A DNA stretch of 64,000 nt from Astrocystis sublimbata. Taxonomy: Eukaryota; Ascomycota; Sordariomycetes; Xylariales; Xylariaceae. Below, in pieces: positions 25,435 to 36,118 of this stretch (within the stretch, counting starts at the first letter, position 1; each line of letters begins with the position of its first letter). The position numbers and the translations under genes are program-made. The notes beneath the pieces were generated by a model. It saw nothing but the letters and a program-made list of their open reading frames with translations. It ran no database searches and had not been told where the DNA came from. The stretch lies in the NCBI GenBank assembly GCA_022453515.1, contig JAJNNY010000032.1, positions 310,001 to 374,000 on the forward strand, written 5' to 3'.

Positions 25435-25929
25435 ATGAGACCTAACACCTTCACGACTCTGATACCCATTATGTCTGGCATGATCCAGGACGCACACACT
25501 TTGCCCATAAGTCGACGACCTGCCTTCTCTCGCCGATTAGCATCCAGCACTTGCCAGTTCTATGGGTACATAGATAACAAAGATGTCTACAACGAGTACA
25601 CGATTCAGATGGCCGGTTGGGGCAATGAAGGGTCCTCAAGCAGCTGCGCGATGGGGATTTCGGAATACATCAACACAGAATGCAGGACCAAACTTGACGA
25701 CTTCGCCTGCACACAAATCTACGAGAGCCGACACGACACTCAGATCAGCTTTCGGATGAACAAAGCAACTATTTCCCAGCCAGATTGCGTCACCTCAGCG
25801 ATGAAGCTGGCGAGCGAAGTATGGCAAGACGAACAGAATATCGAATGCTCTTGCCTTGCCGAGTGTTGGCCATCGGAAATCACGGGCAGGGATCAGAGTG
25901 ATGGACGAGGAAAGCTACGCAATCACTAA
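25435..25929 (+). CDS. Cysteine-rich hypothetical protein (164 aa), possible secreted effector
   Basis: A single open frame from an ATG at 25435 to TAA. I do not recognise a family. The N-terminus (MRPNTFTTLIPIMSGMIQDA) is mildly hydrophobic and could be a weak signal peptide. It is followed by a basic RRPAFSRRL stretch that could be a Kex2-type processing site. The rest has eight cysteines (CQFYG, SSCAM, TECR, FACT, PDCV, ECSC, AECW), an even number suited to four disulfides. The size, cysteine number and position in a gene-poor tract are features shared with fungal effectors, but that role is inference. An alternative is a chance ORF, or an exon of a longer gene. Confidence 0.5.
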   Translation: MRPNTFTTLIPIMSGMIQDAHTLPISRRPAFSRRLASSTCQFYGYIDNKDVYNEYTIQMAGWGNEGSSSSCAMGISEYINTECRTKLDDFACTQIYESRHDTQISFRMNKATISQPDCVTSAMKLASEVWQDEQNIECSCLAECWPSEITGRDQSDGRGKLRNH

Positions 25930-28900
25930 GTTTCACACAAGTCGAAGAAGGAGGGCGGAGGTAATATGTGATGAGCGTTCTACCGTGCAATCGAATACCC
26001 CCTTGTTTGTTGCTGTATTGTCGGAGGTGCTGTTGATTTCTGAAGACCTAGGGATCCTGGAGAGCGCAAGATTGTCGCCGACAGTACGATCGCGGAAATA
26101 ATATATCACTCATTACCTGGTTCAATGCATCCCGTCCGAGTATCAAGCAATACATGTGTGTGATTCCACGACAGAAAGAATAACACCACCTCACGCAGTT
26201 AATATTGATACTGTCGCGAGTGCAGTTGCGAAATATGATTACCGATGCCACATGGTAATATCAAGATTGATTGTAGATACCGCCCACACACTCGATTGGT
26301 GCCCTGCGACAGAACGAGTGTTCACAAGCAAGCGACCCGCTACCATGCCATATTATATCACCACGAGGCCTGAAGGAAGTTCATTACCCAGTCACATCGT
26401 CATACGCGAGGCACCGCAGGATCAACTCGACTGTCTTGGAGACATATACGCGTCTAGATAATGAGGTACACATCGCTTAAGTTGAGTTTACAGCAAATTG
26501 CGTTCTGGAAGGTTGCTGCGCAATTCAGCCGAGATTAGCGGAACATCCCGGTATGTGCCAGAGGGCGTCATCACGCATCATTCTGGAAACATTCGAGCAG
26601 CGATAACCGACGCAACCCTATCTCATCCCGTTTGGAGGTTCATTCATTGATGCAAGACACATCGCTACTGACGCAAACACCCCGAGAAAGACTGATGTCG
26701 TTTTTCGACCGATAATACGTTTTAATGGTGGGTAGTTAGTTTGTGAGTAGTGTCGAGACCGCGCTTGAGTTAGCTACTCGGCTATCTCGTGGGCGCGGTT
26801 ATTTGTTGGGCCAACTAGTACCGAGCGGCGGGCCGACGATAAGCCTGGGGAGATGCCGGAGTACCCAAATTCGGGCACTCAACACAACGACTACTGGCAT
26901 GATATGTAGAGGTCGTTTAACTGTTCGTGGAGTAGATCTACAGCGGCGAAGGTCGGCTTCTGAAGTGTGTTGGGTATACTACGTTATATATATGCAGCCC
27001 ACAGATGAAGAGAAACCTGTTCTAGAGCCCGTTTGTAGATCCGATTATGGATCTTGGTGATGGATCTCGTCTAAGTGGTGATTGGCGGATATATACTCTT
27101 CCTGTCAAGCCTGGGAGCGAGCTTCCTTTATGACGCGGTCCTAATATGTCCAAATGGACTCAGATCCGGTGTTTTTCGGTATGAGATTGGAATGTCTTAA
27201 GCCTGCTAAGACTGGGATATTCTGACGGGCCAATTGACGTAGTCACACGTGCGACTGACACCCTTCTTATTAACTGCATCTGCTTGACCTCCAAGGTGAC
27301 CTTGAAGCGAGAGAAGTGTGAGTGGGGTTCTGGCTTTTATCAGATGCTCAAATGACTGCATGGCCCCAGAGGCCCATCGGGATTTACCAATCAAGCTTCT
27401 AACTTTCCTCTGTGACAGTGTGACTCTAGACCAAGTTGGTGTTGGGCTGGGCCATTGGCGGCTCAAGCGTCTTCTTTTCCTAGCACGATGCGTAATGATG
27501 GGCGCATTGGGTGATAGAAACTAGGTACCTAGGTAACCACGAGCCACGATGAAGACAACAACGTAATAGTTAAAGTCACCAATCGGTAACGTGCATGATA
27601 AAGTGCTGAAGATATTACAGCATTCTGATCGATTGCGTCCACAACGTGTGGTAACGACTCTGCGAAATCCATCGCCCTTTCACAGGAGCACCTTCGCGCC
27701 ATTGGTGGATACATCATATACTTACTTAAAAGTTGACGATGTGAGCCAATCAAGTTGCGGATAATCGTAACCTCTCAACCGAAACCCCCACGTTGCTCCT
27801 AAAGAGTTAGCTCTCGAGTCTCGACTGCCTACAAAATCTTTGGCCAGGCCAGGCACACGGCCTAATCACCTATTAGCCCAAATTACGATCAGACTTGGAG
27901 GATGCTGCTAACGACCGCCCAACTACTTAACTTTGAGCACTGGGCAGTATCGGTAGATGCGTGGTACTTAGTCGTGCGAGGCTACCTCGGCTACTTCGCT
28001 TTCTCCAAAATTCCCCAATCCCAACTTTGAGTCTCTATCATGGGCCTAGTTCCCCTAAGCCAATAATCATTTGCCATGCCGCAACAATCCTGGACTGTCA
28101 TGAACTCGCTGAGGTCAGGTGCGCGTTCCAGCAAGGACTCTATCCTTGAAGCCATGCGCGGCCACCTCCCTGTTGTCTGTTTACGTCACTGTGATTGGTC
28201 AACTCAATTGAAGAGGCGCTCCTTTGATGCATATCGTGTTTCTACTAACAAGTATCTATCCGGGGTTACACGATGTATGTCAGCATTCTGATAGCTACTG
28301 GTGATGTATTGTGCAACTCAAAAGTATACCTGAACGCCAATCGAGAGACTAATTCGACGTACCTGACCTCGGTCGGCTTTGCTCACCCGAATGCGTTAAG
28401 GCTCTGTATTCGTGTGTCCCCGCCACGAATGACTCCCAAAGCTTATTACTAGGTATGTCCATAACATGATTGCTGCGCGGAAACCGTTGCCCACTCTCTG
28501 GTAAGGAGTCCCTGGTCCTTGGCAACGTCTAAGTACCAGTACGAGTATGAGAGTCGAGGTCAGCAGTCCCCATCCTTCGATTCAGAGTCAAAAGGTATCC
28601 CTGTTACCCCAGACTTTCCCACACACCGTCTCAAAGAGAAGATCAGCCAATCTTGAAGGGGCTAGCACGTCGTGGGCTGGTGGCATGCCCATCGACTCCT
28701 TCCAACAACTTCGGTCATTGTCTTTCTCTCGGGTATAGTCATTTACGAATCTCCGGTTACTACTAGGCCCAACTATCTCAAATTTTTCAATAGCGAAAAT
28801 AGCTAGCCTCCGCAGGGTTGAGCCAGCAATCAGCAGCGACCCTACTCTGTAGCTCTATATCGGTGCCGATGTATTGTATGGGCTTGGTAATACGAAGGCT

Positions 28901-30270
28901 GGAGGGACAAGTACGTAAGGATCAACAGCACTTTGCGATGAATCTGCCGACCACCAATAAGACTGGAAGCAACCAGCGGAAAACAATACTAAATAAAGCC
29001 AGGTTCCGTATCCTCGGCTCGCCATTATCTAAAGTCTACCAAACACCTGGTTCCCCGATTTGAGCACGGGCCGGTTTCATCACATCCTTGGTGCATAGTA
29101 CCAAACTCTCATTGGAAGTATAACACTTGATCTTCCTGGTATGGGAACCTACCATAGCTCGAATGAGCTTTGAGGTAACAAAATACAAGTAGCCCAACTA
29201 AGAAATCGTATACTATGCAGTGCTACAAAGGGGGGAGAGTACTCGTACACTTCACAATAGAGCGCCCATGCGGGAGACGCCAATCTCGGACTAACTCTTT
29301 GCAGCGCGTCCAAAGCTTCTGATTAGCGCCCTGCAGGTCACACATCCGGGGACTACAAAATGCAGTGGCATTGGAGCCGGCAATTGGGCAGCTCGACACA
29401 AGGCAATTCCATTCGAGGCAATAGAATTATCGTGGTACCTATATGACGCATAGGGTGCCTTTGCCGTGCCACGGTAGTGTTCGGGCCATTCTTGTTGCCC
29501 GATGCTGGACGTCGGGTGCAAAGTGTATTGTTGTTCCGGTGCTCGGGCAACATAATCCGCAATTCGTCGAGCTCCCCAACGTTGTTACTACGGCGCAGCT
29601 CTTGACTCGCTATCCGGCCTTGGATATACGTGACGGGCGCCTCAGTAACTTGCTCATCGGGCGCAACCGTGTAACATGTCTGACAAGATCTGCTTTAGTT
29701 GTAATTATGAATATTATTCGTATTTTTCTGGGCCGATGTTCACGGTAGCGGGCTTACTATGAACACGATAATGTAGTATAAGTTGGTCGCAGTTGTCGCG
29801 CTCTGTTTCCCGATCGGCGTGACAGCAACGTTTTGGCTACCTGTTCTCGGACGCTTGCAGAATTGATCATACAATAAGTAATAGGACCCATGGGATAGGG
29901 TTTACTGTCCCGAATCAGAATGAAATTCTCACCTGAGCCGCGCCGCTTTTAGGCTGAGTTTGGACTGAGCAAGACTCGCTTGTGCTAAATAAGCAGTGCA
30001 CCATGATAGATAGAAACCTGAAGTGACCGTTTTCGTTCTAAACCGGATTTGGGTACCCCGTACAACTACAACGACGTCCTAGGAAGTCGTGCACTCCATA
30101 AATAAAGCAGCCAAAGCCAAATTTACATATAAAGACGTAGAACATGTACATTTATGAAGGTTCCGGGGTTTACCAGTTGAGGATTATCGCTGTTGGCCCT
30201 TTAGCTCAGCTTCGGGTTACTTATCCTTCTGACACAAATATCATATTCCGTTGGTGTAATTGCCCAAAGT
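25930..30270. other. Gene-poor region, first part
   Basis: Only short frames on both strands (for example 26156-26461, 26743-27060, 29443-29748), without domains or paired splice sites. A TACCTAGGTAACC motif occurs at about 27524-27537. No intact gene or terminal repeats of a transposon were seen by eye. Confidence 0.45.
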
Positions 30271-30273
30271 CAT

Positions 30274-31200
30274 TCAAGCAAACAGCGTCTCGCGGTCGGG
30301 TTCTTCTATGGAAATAGCTGTAGCCCTCAGCGCCTCGCTTTGCTGTTCGATCACTTGGTTGTCTGCAGACTCCGTTGCGGTCAGAGCCAGGGCTGAGTCA
30401 TATAGACTTGTGACACGAATGGCTTCCCGTAGGCTATGGTCCCGTGGAGACTGTCGACAAAACGATCTAGCTGCGGCCACGAGTCGATAGTAAACCAGAC
30501 ACCATCAGAGTTTCGATCAGAAACGGAGATTTTTTCTAGATCGTACTCGTCGAAGAACGTTCGCGATAAATAAAGCGCCGAGTCAATAGATCTCGGGAGT
30601 AAAGGCATCCTCAGAAAATTTGGCGGTCCCCGATGGCTTGATATAATGCGCCAGTACGCCTGTAAAGATCGAAGTCTGGCTTTGTTAGTAGGGCCATTGA
30701 AGGCCTTCTAGAACAGCAAGTATTATTACGACGTTGTTTCCGGCATTGTGGGCTGCGCCTTCCGACTTGCGATCTTGGATGATGTCGCGAAGCCTATATT
30801 CCAAAGGAATCGGAGTTTTCTTCAGGCTTGGTACATTCCAACCTGGGACGACTTCACGAGAAAATTCCATAACATCCGGCCATGCAGAAAAGTAGCGCAG
30901 AGCGAAACGGGCCATATACGACAATTCTGCGCTGTATTCGAAGATGACCAGGATAAGCCGATCCTTGTTGTCAGCGATACGTCGAGCATCGTATTCAAGC
31001 AGTAGTTCGTCGACGAGCGTGTTAAAACAATCGAGATGAGTATTGTACTCATTTCCAAAACGTGATCCCATTCGCTTTGATATTTGTGTTTTTTGTGTGC
31101 TTGATGCGACATTTGATGGTAGTTGAATAAACATCGTTCTGTTGGGCAAACTTCCGTGGCGATCTTTTGCCACAAATCGGTTCAGCTGAGACCAGGGCTA
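30274..31200 (-). pseudogene. Possible degenerate gene fragment of unknown family
   Basis: A minus-strand frame of about 162 codons (31173-30685) has protein-like composition (for example LILVIFEYSAELSYMARFALRYF and LEYRLRDIIQDRKSEG) but begins without an ATG. Its end is followed by TACTAAC and TTTACAG, which look like the end of an intron. Further frames downstream (30608-30381 and 30480-30274) are each cut by stops. I could not join these pieces into one clean reading frame. It may be a decayed gene or an unresolved multi-exon gene. No family is recognised. Confidence 0.3.
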
Positions 31201-33863
31201 GGAACCTGTGTACTTAGGCAATACAGTACCTACTTGGCAGAGTAAGCGATCGTCCTGACCGAAAGATTTTGTGTCCAATGCAACAAATGACAAACTCTGA
31301 AGAGTAGATTGGAGCATGTCCGTAGAGTGGTGCTGAAATAATCACCTTGAGGGATGGGTCGCAAAACGGGGAGCGGACTCCTTGATGTGAATCAGCTCGT
31401 ACTTAACGGTAAAAAGACGCTGTTTGCAGACAGTTGCCCTCAGTGAAGCGGCCTGCCAGATACCACACACAAATGATGAGTTAGGTTCAATTCCTAACGG
31501 CGCCGTTGGATGAGTTGTTTTGGTCAATTCCCTCTATATAAGGTATGCATACAATATACGCTGTCGCCAGCCTAATGTATTTTTCAAGGAGAACTCGGCT
31601 GAGAACTTGGAAGTACCTACCCACCATGCGCAATTAAACCTCAAAGTGCGGGAGTGATTGGCACGTGTGGTAAACCTAATAATACGAGAAAAATATTATC
31701 GAGACGGGTGCTTCCGCCCTGCCACGATGTCGACATTTCAGCTCCAGCCTCGAGGTATATAATTTAGTAACATCTAATCAATGCGGTGTAGTAGTCGGCA
31801 GCCGAACCGGTGCTAAACTTCACCGAATACCAGCGACTGAGACGGCGTGGATTGCAAAGTGGAACAAAGAATGCGTCAAGTTCAACAATTCTGAACCAGC
31901 AACTTTCTCACGGTACTATGTACTAGTACAGTGTATGTATGTGTGCTATGCGTAATGGTGTAGGAAACCCGACGAGCCCGAGAGGGTGATAAGAGACGAT
32001 CATAACGCTACGTAATTATCCCATATGACCCCCAACTTTTAGCCTCACCAGAATGATTGACTCCCCAAGTTGAAGGCGCATGTATTAGACGCCTATGAGA
32101 ACAGAATTGTGTGCACAATGGAAAATTTTAATCGCTCGTGTCTCCTGTATGGTATTGATTGTCATTGGCTTGTTAAGCGTCTAATGTTTCAAACGCCCAA
32201 TACGCATACGACCCGCCCTCGTTGCCGCTTCGTGGAGCTAGCACAGCAACGGTTCCTCGCAGCCTGCATGTGATGCAGTAGCAAGTCGTTAGGTTCGATG
32301 GTTTCCGAGCCGTGCTTGCCCAATACGGCAGATAAGTTGGCAACTAGACTCGCAATATGATGGCCGGTTTACTTGAAGGTATTCTGATGGTGTGCTCGTT
32401 GGTGGCCCGACTTAGGCTTGGCGTTCAAATATAGAAATGCATAGTACAGTGATGTCGGTCAAATAGCCCAGACTATTTTCAGTATACATTGGGCGCAAAT
32501 GGTTCGAGAAGACAAAGTGGACTCAGACAACTTACCTCATTCTTGAAGCAAAGTCACAGCACTATGACTGGGCTCTGAGCCAACAAGCTTCACCTGGCAG
32601 GAAGAGCAATATGTCACATTAAAACGTTGGGCACTAAAAAGCGAAAGCCCACCCCGCAGAATATATGAATTCAGACAGAGGCCGAGATTCGAGTTGGTGC
32701 ATATGTAGGCAGAATATAATATACTACGCCATGATACAATACAATACAAATCTGTCGATCCACAACCAGCCTACTGCATATCGCAAAACGCTAAGCCCGT
32801 CCAGGAGCAGTGCAGATCTAGTCAGTCTATTGCATGTTTATCTTGTATGGTGTAATGATGGGGAGTTGCTTATAATGATAGATAGGTAGCCTCCATGTCC
32901 CGCGAGCGAACAAATTACTCTAAACTCGACATAGTCTCAAGCTGGTGGTATGTACATTGTATTATCATACGTTCAGTCTCGATGGCATTCCATACATTCC
33001 ATCCGTGCCTCGCCATATGCCACGGCATGCGCAACGATGGAGCCCACTAGGCTCCGTCAATCAGCTCAGCCGCTATCCACGACGTGCATGACATGATACC
33101 TTACAGGCTGCATCGAAGTGTGAGTCAACGCAGTAGACTGCTGGGCAAAGTGGTCTCATGCAGATGCTAGCCCAGAGGGACACTTTCTAGGGTACGCCCC
33201 ATAAATTCGTATCGCGGTCCAGACGTTCATTTACAGAATTATACGGTACTGGTAGAAATCGTAGTATATATAGTTGCAATCTGTAACCACGTACGGCAGG
33301 CGAGGAAAGGAATGTTACAGCTCGAACTCGGGCAGCTGTATACGATAGGTTCGCGTCGGCTATCTGATTCATTCCGCGCTCTTCTACCAAAGTAGGTAGG
33401 TAAGAAATGATATAGCCTACAGGAGTAAGTAGCCTTTACCTGAAGGCTATTCGTTCTCAAATAATGTCAAATTTCCAGGTTTTTCAATGTTAAAGAGCGA
33501 GTGGTGAAACAGACATAACACTAAGAGGTATCAAATGTATACACTGCAGCAGTCTATCATTTTCATTGCACGTCTTATCTAGGTATCTTCAGAGGGGCTT
33601 CTTCCGGTTCATGCAGTTTAAAACGAGGTTCAAAGCTAATTGTCTGGATTGGACGATGGTCTGCGCAGTCGAAGCATTTGACCGACATGGCCCGATTCCG
33701 ACTCATCTGTCAGGTTCTATTACTAGGTGGACATTCCAAGTTCAGAAGATTCGGCGTAATGGTGTATCAAGACTGCTGTCACGATAATGAATAATGGTCC
33801 GAATCGGCTGCGTCCTGTCAAGAGGGAATGCAACGTTAAGGACGCCCAGGAGGGCTGGCGAGT
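31201..33863. other. Gene-poor region, second part
   Basis: No coding frame over about 75 codons and no domains. A perfect small hairpin at about 31487-31503 (TTAGG, loop TTCAATT, CCTAA) looks like a tRNA T-arm but has no cloverleaf around it. Confidence 0.45.
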
Positions 33864-34154
33864 CTAGTAGGCCTGGATCCGAGATGGTACATAGCCTGCT
33901 GTCTCTTGTACTCGGAGGGCTGTGCATCTTGTGACCGCAGATCCACCATCGACTGTGGAGCCGACAAGGATCGCTTGGGGAATCTGGCCATTGGCAACAC
34001 GCAGAGCTACCCAGACCCTGGATCGAAGCGGCTTGTTTGGTGCATCGCGACCCCTGACGCAGCTAAGAGTCAGCATCCCCAAACCCGACGAGAGGTTGAG
34101 ACTACAGGCACTTGAAGTACCTGCCGACAAAGCACCACTACTACTACTCTGCAT
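33864..34154 (-). pseudogene. Possible DM9/DUF3421-like fragment
   Basis: This minus-strand frame of 96 codons contains VWVALRVANGQIPQA, ILVGSTVDGG and ETAGYVPSRIQAY in that order. The order W..NG.IP..A..G...DG......AGY.P resembles one DM9 repeat (DUF3421), a short lectin-like repeat found in fungi and insects. There is no visible start, and a stop falls within what would be the repeat's end, so it is a relic or an isolated exon. The match is by eye only and weak. Confidence 0.28.
34138..34153 (+). repeat. (ACT)n trinucleotide microsatellite
   Basis: About five tandem ACT units near the DM9-like fragment. Confidence 0.6.
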
Positions 34155-36118
34155 TCAAACCATTCCCCGGCTTGCAGCAATAGCAACAACAACAGCGACA
34201 TCTACCAGGCAATATAGTAGATATCCTACCTTCTATGTAATTCACCGACTCATCTAGGGCACTTGTGCTTACCGAATTACTTTGTTAGACTTCTATATAT
34301 TGTTCATTCTTCCAGTCTACTGCTAATCATGCTTTAGCTCACTTTCGCTGCTTATTTTCCTGAGATGCCAGTGACCTGGTATCCATATAGATAGTCAACA
34401 AGTGTGCACGGGAAATATAAAGCAATTCAGCTGTCATTACATGGTAAGGCTCGAGCAATGGCTATCTATTCGACTTACAACCGTTCCAAGCATACTGGGC
34501 AGTATAAACGGCGGAAGTAGCTGTAACAAATTATGTCGTCCGCAACAGGATGTCTATCTTTTTGATCATTCCCACGTTCGTAGTAGATACTTGATATTTA
34601 AGTGTATGATCGGCAGGAATTGGTTTCATCCAAGGGGGAAAAGAGCAGGAAAAAGCACGAACTAAACCAATGGATATGCATGTCCATGAATAAGTAGGTA
34701 GCTGGAAACGATTACGTTCAGTGCTATCAGAGGCATACGTAAAAGTAATGCATCCAAAGAAAACAGCGTACTATAACATCGAGACATGTCGTCAATTGAA
34801 TTTCAAGATTAAAAAGGAGGCGGTTGTCGTCTACCTCAGCTATCAGTAATGCTTCGTTCTACCAAACTGATGGTTTTTGTACAGGAGGACAGTCCTAGTC
34901 CTGCATACCTGCCCATGCAGTTTTCACGTTTCCTACCTCCTTCCAAAGTACCTACCTATATGGGCACTGCGCTGCTCTCAGCTATAGGCCCACTACCTGC
35001 ACCTATTATCACCACCTGCATGATTCTCTTGCAGGTTCTCTTGGCTCTGCTCTGGGAGGAAGCTACCACCCTACGCATGTAGCTATTGTGGTATCCACAG
35101 GTGCCAGCCAGTAGTTGCGCCCGCCCACTACCGCAGGTAGGCGAGGTAGGGAGGTCGGGAGGTAGGGACCTCAGGTAAAGGAAGCTCCCCTCCCCCTCCA
35201 TGGCCTCTCTCGCAGGTCTGTAGCAACCCCTCTAGATCGTACCTTATCACCGGCTCAGTCACCCACCAAGATAAGTGGGCACCTAGGTAGGTACTTACCC
35301 AAGCATAACCGAGCCAACCTAAGCAGAGGTTTGTTTTGCCTCGAAACCAGGGCTCAAGGTTTCCTAGTTCTCTTTGAACAGCTACCTAGCTCTACCTAGG
35401 TAGCTCAGGTTTGGGGTCTGACTTGAGCTGCGTCTGAAAGAAACAGACCAGAATGCGTTAGTACCAACATTGAAATGTCTAGGTCTTACTAGTAGGCCTA
35501 TCCATATGTACCAATAATGCGAAGCAGTGCCCAGGTCCTCAGGCCAGCGTGGAACCACACTGTGCGCGACCCTCGACAGCTGCGCAGGGGGGGCAGTGTG
35601 GCAGAATTGCGGCACATTTCCCGTTTCTTACAGGTGGATACGGTGCGTGTGCACGGTATACTTGGGCCCCAGGCGACCTCTCGGTCCCCAAGGTAACTCG
35701 ACAGGAGCGGGAGAAAGAGCAAGCGACACAGGCTCGACAGGGCGCGGCAACCTTGCAAGAGGATGAGTGCTCCAGCTTGATTGATTGATTACCTGATGTG
35801 TATCACTGTCACCTCGCTATCTGGGAGTTCCAATTGCTTGCTTGCCCGTCCTCCCATTTCACTGCTCTACCTCGGAAGCGCTGCTTGCCACACGATATCG
35901 TCAATTGCACCCATCTACTCGTATTAGTATCGTCAGACTCGCCCGCCCACCGCGCCGCTCTCGAGTCCACGGTCGCACGCCGTTGGAATAGCCTCGCTCC
36001 CTCCTCCTCCTCCTCCTCCTCCTCCGCCTCGCTGGTCCCTGGTGCCTCGTCACTCCCGCCTCTCGTCCGCTGCCTCGTCGCGGGCCCTCTGTCGCGCTCA
36101 GGGTGTTCAGGGTGCAAT
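34155..36118. other. Intergenic region and long leader of the AmdX-type gene
   Basis: No separate gene is supported. TACCTAGGTA-type motifs occur at about 35280-35300 and 35380-35405. From about 35,650 the plus strand becomes C/T-rich, as expected for a long 5' leader. An upstream frame (35798-36439) covers the start of the predicted first coding exon in another frame and could act as uORFs. Confidence 0.45.
36001..36026 (+). repeat. (CCT)n trinucleotide microsatellite in leader
   Basis: About eight CCT/TCC units in the presumed 5' leader of the zinc-finger gene. On the opposite strand this is a polypurine run. Confidence 0.75.

Noticed and set aside
31482..31507. tRNA-like T-arm with a B-box-like GGTTCAATTCC
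   Set aside because: The stem and seven-base loop are perfect, but no matching acceptor strand, anticodon arm or A box is found upstream.
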